Shown: positions 34,057 through 41,834 of the stretch, piece after piece | Position numbering within the stretch: position 1 is the first letter of the stretch | How the letters are laid out: the number at the start of each line of letters is the position of its first letter | Source of the DNA: Kribbella voronezhensis | Lineage (GTDB): Bacteria; Actinomycetota; Actinomycetes; Propionibacteriales; Kribbellaceae | Assembly (NCBI RefSeq): GCF_004365175.1 | Contig: NZ_SOCE01000002.1 | Coordinates: 1,302,001-1,366,000, forward strand | Reading direction: 5' to 3' | DNA length: 64,000 bases | Made by a program: the position numbers and the translations under genes | The notes under the pieces: generated by a model | Told to the model about the DNA's origin: nothing | What the model saw: only the letters and a program-made list of their open reading frames with translations | Databases searched by the model: none

Positions 34057-34289
34057 CGCGGCCCGAACTGCGCGGCGCCTCCGGACGTGGTGTGATGCAG
34101 GGGTGCCGCGCAGGCCCGCCGCCGCTTCGGCGTACCGGGTAGCGCAGTGGCCTGGACCGTCCGCTGTCCGAGGCCGGCCCCGGAGGGGTGGCCGACGTCG
34201 GACGCCGGACGGTTCGCCGGTCCTGCTCCGAGTAGCCGCAACCCGGGGCCCCAGCGACACGTAGCCGGGGCCTCGGGCCTGCTCACAGA

Positions 34290-34850
34290 CTACTCAGGTT
34301 TGGCCGCGGCAGCCGGAGCGAGCTTCTGCTGGACGTCGTCGAGCAGGTTCTGCAGCCGGCCGGCCAGCAGTTCGCGATCGCCGGGCGAGAGCGACGCGAC
34401 CAGTTCGGATTCGCGAGTGAGTACCTGGTCGACCGTCCGCTCGACGAGGTCGTGTCCAGCCTTGGTCAGGGTCACGAAGACCGCCCGCGACCCGTTGCCC
34501 TCCGTACGCCGGGCGACCAGCCCGGCCTGCTCGGCGCGCCCGACTCGCTGGGAGATCGCGCCGGCGGTGACCAGCGTTCGCCTGGTCAGTTCACGGGTGC
34601 TCAGCTCGTACGGCGGTCCGCTGCGGCGCAGGACGCTCAGGAGATCGAGGGTCGCGGGGTCGATGCCAAGGTCGGCCAGCAGCCGGCGCCGGTCGTCGGC
34701 GAAGAGCTTGGCGAGTCGCCACAGGGGAGTGACGATCTCGATCGAGTCCGTGGGGGTGCCCGGGCGTTCGCGCTCCCAGGCACGCGCGATCTCGGCGGCC
34801 GGGTAAGGGCTCGGCATGTCGAGTGGATAGCGATCCCTTGGGGTACTCAC
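34290..34850 (-). CDS. MarR family transcriptional regulator
   Basis: A 186-residue MarR protein with winged helix near 65-130: LDLLSVLRRSGPPYELSTRELTRRTLVTAGAISQRVGRAEQAGLVARR and the wing TEGNGSRAVFVTLTKAGHDLVE. Divergent from an SDR gene; a pair of abutting palindromes between them is its likely binding region. GTG start at 34850; an ATG at 34817 is possible. The 233 bp downstream (34057-34289) to the convergent esterase stop hold no gene and only weak GC-rich dyads. Confidence 0.88.
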   Translation of the reverse strand: MSTPRDRYPLDMPSPYPAAEIARAWERERPGTPTDSIEIVTPLWRLAKLFADDRRRLLADLGIDPATLDLLSVLRRSGPPYELSTRELTRRTLVTAGAISQRVGRAEQAGLVARRTEGNGSRAVFVTLTKAGHDLVERTVDQVLTRESELVASLSPGDRELLAGRLQNLLDDVQQKLAPAAAAKPE

Positions 34851-34864
34851 TCTGGTGATGGTAC

Positions 34865-34892
34865 GTTTAGGGCTAAACGTTTAGACCTAAAC
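34865..34892. promoter_or_regulatory. Two abutting MarR-type operators
   Basis: GTTTAG-GG-CTAAAC is directly followed by GTTTAG-AC-CTAAAC: two 14-bp palindromes with perfect 6-bp arms and no spacer. They lie 14-41 bp before the GTG of the SDR gene and 15 bp from the MarR start. Confidence 0.75.
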
Positions 34893-34905
34893 GAGGGAGT
34901 TCGGC

Positions 34906-35628
34906 GTGTCGAGAACGATCGTGGTGACCGGGGGAGCGACGGGGATCGGCCGGGCCGTGGCCGAGCGGTTCGTAGCCGGCGGTGACGACGTGGTGATCAC
35001 CGGGCGGCGTGTCGAGGTGCTGGAGAAGGCGGCCGCGGACCTGGGCGTGCGGGCCGTGGTGTGCGACGGCACGGACCCGGCGCAGGTGGAGCAGTTCGCC
35101 GCCAGGGTGCCGGCGCGGGTCGACGTACTGGTGAACAACGCCGGCGGGAACACGGACTTCGCCGCCTCCGACCCATCCGGTGACCTCGCTCGATTGCGCG
35201 CGAACTGGCTGGCGAACCTCGAGGCCAATGTGCTCACGGCGGTTCTCATGACGACCGCCCTGGCCCCCAAACTCGCTGACGGCGGAGCCGTCATCCACCT
35301 CGGCTCGATCGCCGCGGCCAAAGGCGCGGGTTCGTACGGCGCGTCGAAAGCCGCTCTGGCGACCTGGAATCTGGACGTCGCCGCCGACCTCGGCCCGCGC
35401 GGCATCACCTCGAACGTCGTCGCTCCCGGCTTCACCGCCGAGACCGAGTTCTTCCGGGGCCAACTGTCCGGCAGCCGCCGCGAAACGTTGCTACAGGCAA
35501 CATTGATCAAGCGGGAGGGCACTCCGTCGGACATCGCGGAGACGATCTGGTTCCTCGCCTCACCAGGCGCCCGCCATCTGACCGCCCAGGTCCTGCACGT
35601 CAACGGCGGGGCCCTCCCCACCCGCTGA
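34906..35628 (+). CDS. SDR family NAD(P)-dependent oxidoreductase
   Basis: Classical short-chain dehydrogenase of 240 residues: TGGATGIG cofactor site, NNAGG, catalytic Ser in LGSIAA, YGASK with Tyr and Lys, and the C-terminal HVNGGALPTR. GTG start with GAGGGAG upstream. Under the MarR operators, so probably induced by a small phenolic or reactive compound. Substrate unknown. Confidence 0.88.
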   Translation: MSRTIVVTGGATGIGRAVAERFVAGGDDVVITGRRVEVLEKAAADLGVRAVVCDGTDPAQVEQFAARVPARVDVLVNNAGGNTDFAASDPSGDLARLRANWLANLEANVLTAVLMTTALAPKLADGGAVIHLGSIAAAKGAGSYGASKAALATWNLDVAADLGPRGITSNVVAPGFTAETEFFRGQLSGSRRETLLQATLIKREGTPSDIAETIWFLASPGARHLTAQVLHVNGGALPTR

Positions 35629-35682
35629 CCGTCCCCACCCCTCCGCGGACGGTGGTCTTTCCTCGTCGGTGACAATGGGCTC

Positions 35683-36732
35683 ATGCGTGCCACCGTCAAG
35701 GACGTCGCCAAGCTGGCCGGGGTCTCACCGAAGACGGTGTCGAACGTGATCAACGGCGTCGTCTTCGTCCGCCCCGAGACCCGCGCCAGGGTCGAGCGGG
35801 CGGTCAGCGAACTCGACTACGTCCCCAACATGAGTGCCCGCGGCTTACGCAACGGCCGCTCGGGCATGATCGGCCTGGCCCTGCCCGACCTGCTCCGCCC
35901 GTACTCCGCGGAGATCACGCACCTCGTCGTCGAGCTCGCGCACGAGCGCGGCTGGGGAGTCCAGATCCAGCAGACCGCCGCCGAGCCGGAGCGCGAGTTC
36001 GAGCTGCTCTCGAAGGCACGCGCCCATCTGGTCGACGGGCTGATCCTCAACCCGATCAACCTCGGCGACAGTGCCGTGATGACCGCGGGCCCGCTGCCGC
36101 CCGTAGTACTGATCGGTGACGTCGATCAGGACGTGGTGAGTCAGGTCGCCATCGACAACGTGGGTGCCGCGCGGGACATGGTGCAGCACCTGCTCGACCA
36201 GGGGTGCCGTCGTATCGCGGCCGTCGGTACGCCGGAGTCGCCCAGTGGTTCGAGCGGCGCCGGCACCCTCGGCGGCTCGGCCACCATCGCCGGTACGGCG
36301 GCAGCCCGGCTCCGGACCACCGGCTACCACCAGGCGCTGGCAGACGCCGGCATCGAGCCCGACCCCGAACTGGAGGTCGCCCTCGATCGATGGAGTCCGG
36401 ACGGCGCCAACCTCGTGGTCAGCCGGTTCCTCGCCGGCCATGAGCCACCGGATGCGTTCTTCTGCTTCACGGACTCGATCGCGATCGGCACGCTGTCGGC
36501 ACTGTGGGCCGCGGGCGTCGCCGTACCGGACAAGTGTCTGGTCGCCGGCTTCGACAACATCCTGGAGAGCCAGTACGCCGTACCGCCGCTGACCACGATC
36601 GACTTCGACCGGCGGGCTTTCGTCCACTCGGCCCTGGAACTGCTCGCCGAGCGGATGGCCGACAAAGACGCGGTACCACGGCGGGTCCTGATCCCGCACC
36701 GCGTCGTCGCTCGCGCCAGCACGACTCGGTAA
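35683..36732 (+). CDS. LacI family transcriptional regulator
   Basis: A 349-residue LacI/GalR protein. N-terminal HTH (VKDVAKLAGVSPKTVSNVINGVVFVRPETRARVERAVSELDYVPN) with the hinge helix SARGLRNGRSG, followed by a periplasmic-binding-like sensor (IGLALPDLLRPYSAEITHLVVELA, DAFFCFTDSIAIGTLSAL, VAGFDNI). An insertion near residues 180-205 (PSGSSGAGTLGGSATIAG) is longer than usual. No transport or sugar gene lies next to it, so it may act at distant sites; two LacI-type palindromes lie just downstream and one before the rhamnosidase operon. Confidence 0.9.
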   Translation: MRATVKDVAKLAGVSPKTVSNVINGVVFVRPETRARVERAVSELDYVPNMSARGLRNGRSGMIGLALPDLLRPYSAEITHLVVELAHERGWGVQIQQTAAEPEREFELLSKARAHLVDGLILNPINLGDSAVMTAGPLPPVVLIGDVDQDVVSQVAIDNVGAARDMVQHLLDQGCRRIAAVGTPESPSGSSGAGTLGGSATIAGTAAARLRTTGYHQALADAGIEPDPELEVALDRWSPDGANLVVSRFLAGHEPPDAFFCFTDSIAIGTLSALWAAGVAVPDKCLVAGFDNILESQYAVPPLTTIDFDRRAFVHSALELLAERMADKDAVPRRVLIPHRVVARASTTR

Positions 36733-36760
36733 ATCCGGAGTGGTAAAGCGATCATTTGTC

Positions 36761-36774
36761 CGCAAACGTTTGCG
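36761..36774. promoter_or_regulatory. LacI-type palindrome
   Basis: CGCAAACGTTTGCG is a perfect 14-bp palindrome with the central CG of LacI/GalR operators. Confidence 0.6.
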
Positions 36775-36793
36775 TCGGCGATTGCATCCATTG

Positions 36794-36805
36794 TGAAGCG
36801 CTTCT
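36794..36805. promoter_or_regulatory. Second LacI-type palindrome
   Basis: TGAAGCGCTTCT contains the perfect 10-bp palindrome GAAGCGCTTC and shares TGAAnCGnTTC with the site upstream of the rhamnosidase gene. Its centre is 32 bp from that of the previous palindrome, about three helical turns. Confidence 0.5.
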
Positions 36806-37244
36806 TCGCGCGGATTCCGGGGGCCGGCACCTGGTTCGACGACGCATTCGACGACAGCTCTTCGGCCGATAGTGTTGCCATTCTCACGCCGATAGCTGCC
36901 ACGATAGCGATCTCGGGTTCATCAGCGCCTGCGGCACCTTCCGCACCGGTTGGATCGCGCCCGGCATCGTTTCCAGTTTTCCCACGGCAAATCAGCGAAG
37001 GAATTGCCGGGTCCAGGTTTCGGTGGTCGGCACTGCGATGGACAACAGTTTCGCCTACCGGGATTCCCGTGACGATCCCTTGAAATGATCGGCACCGTGA
37101 GCAAGGCTTCTCCGATCACCTTTGCGTCGTGAGGAGCGGGGTGTGCCAACTGTGCGCAGGTCTGCGCAGTGAGGATGTTGCGCGGCACTGTGGGCAGTTG
37201 TGTGTTCTGTCAACCAATGCCCGGGGGAACGAGAAGGGGGAACA

Positions 37245-37556
37245 GTGTCAGCGATGAAGCAGCTCGCCGAGCAGTGCCGTGGTGTGAGGAGTCACGGCAC
37301 GACGCAACTCGGTAGGGCTTCGATCCAACCCGCGGTCTGTACCGGCATCCACGAGGTGAGCTCGTCGACACCGTCCGGACGGCCGCGCCGAGTCGCGGTG
37401 CTGAGGCTGAGCAACGGTCTCACCACCACGCTGCGTCTGGCTGAGGGTGCTCCGGCACCCGATCGTGGCGCGACAGTGTTCGTCCAGGGTGGCCGCGGGA
37501 TGGGCGACCAGCCCGCATCAGGTGGGGTCACCCTCGCGTCGGGACTGACCAGCTGA
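37245..37556 (+). CDS. Small hypothetical protein
   Basis: A 103-residue frame starting at GTG with a strong AAGGGGG ribosome site 5 bases upstream. Codon third positions are GC-rich as in real genes here. No domain recognised; the middle (RRVAVLRLSNGLTTTLRLAEGAPAPDRGATVFVQGGRG) looks like a short beta-strand domain. Two Cys near the N-terminus. Could be spurious. Confidence 0.4.
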   Translation: MSAMKQLAEQCRGVRSHGTTQLGRASIQPAVCTGIHEVSSSTPSGRPRRVAVLRLSNGLTTTLRLAEGAPAPDRGATVFVQGGRGMGDQPASGGVTLASGLTS

Positions 37557-37617
37557 AGTCAGTGGCTCGCCGGTCTCAGGTCAGCGCCGAGCTGGGACCG
37601 GCAAGCCTCTGGAACGG

Positions 37618-37965
37618 CTATTCCTCCTCCTCCGGGACCTCGCGGATCTCGATCGGGGAGTACGGCGCCTCCGGCAGCCTGGCGGCGATCTCGGTCGCCC
37701 GGTCGAGGCTGCACTCGAGCAGGTAGTAGCCCGCGAGCACCTCCTTGGACTCGGTGAAGGGTCCGTCCGTCACCGTCGACACACCGTCGTGGAGCTGGAC
37801 GATCCGCGCGTTCCGCGTGGTGAGGCCGTGCGACTCGATGAACTCACCGGCCGCCTTGGTCTCCTCGAACAGCTCCCGGTGCCGTTCCATCACCGCATCC
37901 ATCCCGTCGGCCTTCAACGCGGCCCAGGTCTCGTCGTTGCCGTAGATCAGCAACATGTACTTCAT
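37618..37965 (-). CDS. YciI/DGPF family protein
   Basis: A 115-residue ferredoxin-fold protein starting MKYMLLIYGNDE, with the signature VTDGPFTESKEVLAGYYLLEC. DGPF proteins of this kind are typical partners and targets of ECF42 sigma factors. No sigma gene is adjacent here; one with its own DGPF partner lies at 62 kb. Function unknown. Confidence 0.88.
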   Translation of the reverse strand: MKYMLLIYGNDETWAALKADGMDAVMERHRELFEETKAAGEFIESHGLTTRNARIVQLHDGVSTVTDGPFTESKEVLAGYYLLECSLDRATEIAARLPEAPYSPIEIREVPEEEE

Positions 37966-38017
37966 CTGCTCTCCTCCATCGGCCGGCTGTACCGGCGCAT
38001 CGGCTGGTTGCACCGGC

Positions 38018-38047
38018 GACGTCGGAGCCGGCAGGTCTACTTCGACA
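38018..38047 (-). promoter_or_regulatory. Possible ECF42-type promoter for the DGPF gene
   Basis: On the minus strand, TGTCGA (38042-38047) is separated by 17 bp from CGACGTC (38018-38024), about 50 bp before the DGPF start codon. From memory, ECF42 promoters carry TGTCGA and CGA/TC elements. The upstream element lies in the last codons of the preceding gene. Confidence 0.35.
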
Positions 38048-38729
38048 TGATGGCCTCCTGCCAGATCAACTTGGCCACGTTCGGCTTCACCGCGGTGGTG
38101 ATGACCGCCATCGTCCGCCGGACGTAGGTGTCCTCGCTCAACTGCGCCAGCATCGCCGCCGCCAGATCCTCCCGGGCGGTGAACAAACCGTCGGCCTGGT
38201 CCTCGGCGACCTCGTACCGCGTGACCGCCTGGTTGCTGAACAGCCCCGACGGCCGCGCGATCGTCCAGTCGAGCCCACTGGCACGGACGAGCTCTTCCAT
38301 CCGGCGCATGTCGTCGTGGGTGGTCCTGACGACGATGCGGTTCACCAGTGGATCCAGGACGTGGTTGAAGAAGAAGGCGTTGCTCGGCCGCCAGCCGGGC
38401 TCGAGGATCACCGAGCTCACCACGAGCAGTCGCTTCACGCCGTACTCGTGCATGGCGTCGACGATGCTGCCGGCCGCGGTCGAGTAGAGGCTGACCGGCT
38501 GCCGGCTCGGCTTGCCGCCGACCACTGAGAAGACCGCGTCGCTGCCGGCCACGGCCGCCCGAACCGCAGCCCGATCAGCCACATCGGCCTGTACTACGGT
38601 CAGTCCCGCGCGTGGCCGCACCTTCTCGGGGTGGCGAACCGCGGCCACCACCTCGTGACCGGCGGCCAGTGCTTGCTCGACCAGTTCGCGGCCGGTCGAA
38701 CCGGCCGCGCCGAAGACGACGATGCGCAT
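38037..38729 (-). CDS. NAD(P)-binding SDR/NmrA-like oxidoreductase
   Basis: A 230-residue atypical SDR: MRIVVFGAAGSTGRELVEQALAAGHEVVAAVRHPEKV, AVFSVVGG, VKRLLVVSS, LDWTIARPSGLF. Lacks a clear YxxxK, like NAD(P)H-binding flavin-reductase or NmrA-type proteins. Divergent from a TetR gene (76 bp), which probably represses it. Confidence 0.85.
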   Translation of the reverse strand: MRIVVFGAAGSTGRELVEQALAAGHEVVAAVRHPEKVRPRAGLTVVQADVADRAAVRAAVAGSDAVFSVVGGKPSRQPVSLYSTAAGSIVDAMHEYGVKRLLVVSSVILEPGWRPSNAFFFNHVLDPLVNRIVVRTTHDDMRRMEELVRASGLDWTIARPSGLFSNQAVTRYEVAEDQADGLFTAREDLAAAMLAQLSEDTYVRRTMAVITTAVKPNVAKLIWQEAIMSK

Positions 38730-38793
38730 CTCACTCCCTTGCTGCCCCGGACGATCCGGTGACGTCCTTGACACTGCGCGGGGGAGGAGACAA

Positions 38794-38812
38794 TATTCAA
38801 CGCTGATGAATA
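38794..38812. promoter_or_regulatory. Probable TetR operator overlapping the regulator start codon
   Basis: TATTCA and TGAATA flank 7 bp that include the ATG of the TetR gene (38806). Binding there would block its own translation start region and the divergent promoter. Confidence 0.55.
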
Positions 38813-39405
38813 AATCCCGAGGACGACCACGCGGCAACCCGGACACCAGGGCGCGGATCGCGGAGGTGGCCTACGACCTGTTCCTCGAGCACGGCTACCG
38901 CGGTACGACGGTCCGCCGGGTCGCGGCCGCCGCGGACGTGGATTCGGCGTTGATCAGCTATCACTTCGGGTCGAAGCAGGGGTTGTTCGGCGAGGCGATG
39001 CAGTTCCGCTGCGGGAAGTCGCCGGCGATGGCGCGTGCGATGCAGGGCGACCAGGCGGGGTTCGCCGATCGGCTGCTCGAGGCGGTGCTCGAGATGTGGG
39101 CCGACACCGAGCCGCTGGCCGAGCTGACCAGGATGGCACCGCAGGACACCGACGTACTCCAGGTGCTGCAGGAGTTCCTCGAACGGGAGATCCTCGGCCG
39201 CATTGCTGAATTTCTCCGCGGCCCCGACGCGACCGACCGGGCCACCGCGGCCGTCGCCGTCATCGGCGGCCTGATCTTCACCCGCTACCTGAACCCCCTC
39301 CGCCCGGCCGCCGCCCTGACCGACGCCGACGTACGCCGAATCCTCGCCCCAGCACTCCGAGCCGCCCTCAACCCACCACGCACCCGCCGACCGCTCAACG
39401 CCTGA
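38806..39405 (+). CDS. TetR family regulator
   Basis: A 199-residue protein. RGRPRGNPDTRARIAEVAYDLFLEHGYRGTTVRRVAAAADVDSALISYHFGSKQGLFGEAM is a complete TetR helix-turn-helix, followed by an all-helical ligand domain (TetR_C type) ending in a basic tail. Likely autorepressor and repressor of the divergent NmrA-like gene. Confidence 0.9.
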   Translation: MNKSRGRPRGNPDTRARIAEVAYDLFLEHGYRGTTVRRVAAAADVDSALISYHFGSKQGLFGEAMQFRCGKSPAMARAMQGDQAGFADRLLEAVLEMWADTEPLAELTRMAPQDTDVLQVLQEFLEREILGRIAEFLRGPDATDRATAAVAVIGGLIFTRYLNPLRPAAALTDADVRRILAPALRAALNPPRTRRPLNA

Positions 39406-39420
39406 CAACTCGGCGGCCGC

Positions 39421-39494
39421 GGCAAGCCCCGGACGGGCTCATTCCGGGCAAGCCCCAGACGGTTCCTTCCCGGCAACCCGGACAGGCTCCTGCC
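39421..39494. repeat. Three degenerate 24-25-bp tandem repeats
   Basis: Units start at 39421, 39446 and 39471, each of the form GGCAA-CCCC-GGACGG-TCC-TTCC with substitutions. They occupy the gap between two convergent genes and run into the terminator hairpins. Confidence 0.65.
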
Positions 39495-39513
39495 CGGGTT
39501 GCCGGGCAGGAGC
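39469..39513. terminator. Two overlapping, mutually exclusive hairpins
   Basis: Stem A: perfect 13-bp arms 39469-39481 (CCCGGCAACCCGG) and 39494-39506. Stem B: perfect 11-bp arms 39486-39496 (GCTCCTGCCCG) and 39503-39513. They share bases and cannot form together. Lies between convergent stops, so one stem may serve each direction. Confidence 0.7.
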
Positions 39514-39541
39514 GGTTTCCTTCGGGGATCTGCCGGGGTGG

Positions 39542-40000
39542 TCAGGCCCAGGTGGCGCCGGCGGGGGCGCGGACCGTGGTGTTGAGCCGGTTGAACAGGT
39601 TGGTCAGGCTGATCATCAACACGATCGCGGCCAGTTGCGACTCCTCGAAGTGCTTCGCGGCCTCGGCCCAGATCTCGTCGGTCACGGCGTCGGGCCGGTC
39701 GGCGAGCCGGGTCGCCGCTTCCGCCATCGCCAGTGCGGCCCGCTCCGCGTCGGTGAACAGGTCGGACTCACGCCACGCGACGACCTGGTGCAGGCGCTCG
39801 TCGGTCTCGCCGTTCTTCTTGGCCGAGTGGATCCCACCGAAGATGCAGGCACTGCAGCCGTTGATCTGGCTGGCCCGCAGGTGGACCAGTTCCAGCACTG
39901 TCGCCGGCGCCCCGCTCTTGTACATCGCCTTGTAGATGTTCTGGATCCCCGTCATCGCGTCCGGCAGGATCTCCGCGGGGTTCTTCATCCGTGCAGTCAT
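39542..40000 (-). CDS. AhpD-like/carboxymuconolactone decarboxylase family protein
   Basis: A 152-residue all-helical protein with NGCSACIFGGIHSAKK, the CxxC...H redox motif of AhpD-type alkylhydroperoxidases. RLHQVVAWRESDLFTDAERAALAMAEAATRLAD is the second conserved region. Likely reduces peroxides in the cytoplasm. Start MTARMKNPAE (40000). Confidence 0.88.
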   Translation of the reverse strand: MTARMKNPAEILPDAMTGIQNIYKAMYKSGAPATVLELVHLRASQINGCSACIFGGIHSAKKNGETDERLHQVVAWRESDLFTDAERAALAMAEAATRLADRPDAVTDEIWAEAAKHFEESQLAAIVLMISLTNLFNRLNTTVRAPAGATWA

Positions 40001-40081
40001 TCTCGTACTCCCTGGTTCGTCTGAGCTTGCACTGCACTGACGGATCGGCCGCGGAAGATGTGACACAACTTCTCCGGCGAA

Positions 40082-41455
40082 GTGCGCATCGAGTCAGATG
40101 TGAAGCAGATCAACAGATGGCAGCCCTCATCGCTGCGCAGACTGACCGTGACCGCCGCGCTGGCTGTGACCCTGTCGGCGTTCGCCGTGCCGGCCCTCGT
40201 CGTTCCAGCCCACGCCGCAACGACCGCCGACCCGGCACCGACCGGTGTCACCGTCGCCTGGGCCGACGCGGCACACACCCTGATTCGCGTGACCTGGAAG
40301 GAAACGGGATCCCAGCCGAACGTGATCACCTCCCAGTCGCCACTGGGTGGATCAGAGAAGCGGTACACGACCGCCACCGCGCCGAACCAGGTCGACGTAC
40401 CGGCCGCCGGTCTCGCCACCACCGCACCCGGGCAGGCCGCAGTACGGATCGCTGTGTTCGTGGGTACGGAAGCCGGCGGGACCACCAGCCCGGCTGGGCT
40501 TTCCGCGCCGTTCGACACCCTGGATGGGCCGAAGGCGTTGATCGACTCGATCGCTCCTGTTGCCGCGGGCAAGTTCCTGGTGAAGTGGCATCCGGCGGTG
40601 GTGACCGACCCGAACCCGGGCGACCCGCTCGACCTGCCGGCCGTCGCACCGCAGTACGAGATCCGGGCGAACTACAACAACTTCAACGACTACGCGGTCG
40701 TGGCGCCGAAGACCACCGCGACCACGGCAACGTTCACTCAGCTCACCGGGCCGTCCTTCCGGTTCTCCGTCTTCACCTACAACGAGTGGGGGATCCAGTA
40801 CTCCGACACTCAGCGAATCGACTACGAGAAGTGGGTCCGGGCGCTCATCCCGGCAGCCGCCGACTACGGCACGCTCACGACCATCACGGGGACGATCGAA
40901 CGATGGAAGCAGGCCTGCGATCCGGGGCCGTGTTGGTCGATGCCGATGTCGGAGGACCCGCGTCCCGTCGTACTGCAGGCGCGCGCCACGACCGCGTCGG
41001 CGTGGTACACCGTCGGCAGTACGAAGACCGATGCCGTGGGCAACTTCAAGATCTCACCTCCCACGCTGGGCAGCCGGCAGTACCGGATCGTCGTACCGGA
41101 CTTCTTCAACCATGAAGGCTTCGGCTACGGCTTGGTCAGCAACACCGTCACCACGGCAGCCCGGCCGCGGGTCAGTGGCCGGTTCCTGGATCCGACGGCC
41201 GGCTACGGCCAGAAGGTCACTGCGCACGTGGCGATCGCTCCACCTGCGTCCGTGCCGTCGACGCTCCAGCGATGGGACGGGACAGCGTGGCGCAACCTCA
41301 AGTACGTCCAGCTCACCAAGGGCGCCGGCAACTACACCTTCACCGCCACCCAACGCGGCCGCGTCGCCTACCGCTTCCTGGTCCCCGCCTTCACCTACGC
41401 CGGCCGCTCCCTGACCTGGCAGGTCTCCAACACCTTCGTCCTCACCACCAGCTAG
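40082..41455 (+). CDS. Secreted beta-rich protein of unknown function
   Basis: A 457-residue protein with signal peptide (LTVTAALAVTLSAFAVPALVVPAHAA, about residues 20-46). What follows reads as fibronectin-III-like strands (PTGVTVAWADAAHTLIRVTWKETG; YEIRANYNNFNDYAVVAP; FRFSVFTYNEWGIQYS), then a carboxypeptidase-regulatory-like segment (VGNFKISPPTLGSRQYRIVVPDF) and a last beta domain (QRWDGTAWRNLKYVQLTKGAGNYTFTAT). No catalytic motif. Two Cys flank CDPGPC. Extracellular binding or structural role is a guess. GTG start; a GTG six codons later is possible. Confidence 0.75.
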   Translation: MRIESDVKQINRWQPSSLRRLTVTAALAVTLSAFAVPALVVPAHAATTADPAPTGVTVAWADAAHTLIRVTWKETGSQPNVITSQSPLGGSEKRYTTATAPNQVDVPAAGLATTAPGQAAVRIAVFVGTEAGGTTSPAGLSAPFDTLDGPKALIDSIAPVAAGKFLVKWHPAVVTDPNPGDPLDLPAVAPQYEIRANYNNFNDYAVVAPKTTATTATFTQLTGPSFRFSVFTYNEWGIQYSDTQRIDYEKWVRALIPAAADYGTLTTITGTIERWKQACDPGPCWSMPMSEDPRPVVLQARATTASAWYTVGSTKTDAVGNFKISPPTLGSRQYRIVVPDFFNHEGFGYGLVSNTVTTAARPRVSGRFLDPTAGYGQKVTAHVAIAPPASVPSTLQRWDGTAWRNLKYVQLTKGAGNYTFTATQRGRVAYRFLVPAFTYAGRSLTWQVSNTFVLTTS

Positions 41456-41498
41456 TTGAGCCTGCGACAGCAGGCGAATGCGGCTCTGTAGTTGAATT

Positions 41499-41523
41499 CG
41501 GCAACCACTACGAATGGTTGCCG
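41499..41523 (+). terminator. Hairpin after the secreted-protein gene
   Basis: CGGCAACCA at 41499-41507 pairs perfectly with 41515-41523 across a 7-nt loop; 44 bp after the stop codon. No U-tract. Confidence 0.5.
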
Positions 41524-41541
41524 ATCGCACCCGTCGAGTTA

Positions 41542-41570
41542 TTGACAGGCCGGATTCGGTGACATAACGT
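41542..41570 (+). promoter_or_regulatory. Sigma-A-like promoter for the DUF3494-sortase operon
   Basis: TTGACA at 41542-41547, 17-bp spacer, TAACGT at 41565-41570. A consensus -35 is uncommon in this GC-rich window. The predicted start is near 41577, leaving a long leader. Confidence 0.5.
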
Positions 41571-41834
41571 CAGTTTCAGTTACGAATTGTGATCGGCGAA
41601 TGCGGCCTCTCTGGACTGCTGCCGGTCGAACGGGGTGCGAACGCGTCATCAACTCGCGGCAGGACTGGGGATTCCTGCCGATGGCGGTCTCCCGATGTCC
41701 TGTTGCCGGCCCCTGCCCGGCCCTCGAGATGTCGTCCGGTGAGCCACGGACCCTCCTCCGCGAAAACAGCAGTGCGACTCGCCACGCCTCCTGTCGGATC
41801 AGGGTGGCTCATCGACGGATTCGAGGAATCGATC

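Larger units (their letters stand above)
36733..37244. other. Gene-free 512-bp stretch with LacI-type sites
   Basis: No convincing gene: open frames have poor codon use for this genome and no ribosome site. It holds two LacI-type palindromes (36761-36774 and 36794-36805) near its left end and a TGCGCAG/CTGCGCA dyad at 37153-37168. It could be a long leader, a small RNA locus or the remains of a lost sugar gene. Confidence 0.5.
41456..41834. other. Long gap and leader before the DUF3494 gene
   Basis: No gene seen. Contains a 9-bp stem hairpin (41499-41523, CGGCAACCA arms) that may end the upstream transcript, a consensus-like promoter at 41542-41570 and then about 258 bp of apparent 5' leader. 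Confidence 0.5.

Noticed and set aside
34057..34289. Small gene between the esterase and MarR genes
   Set aside because: Frames in this 233-bp gap are Arg/Pro-rich, lack ribosome sites and match neither strand's codon bias.
36793..37083. 96-codon frame downstream of the LacI gene
   Set aside because: GTG start lies inside a LacI-type palindrome, there is no ribosome site and codon use is unlike neighbouring genes.
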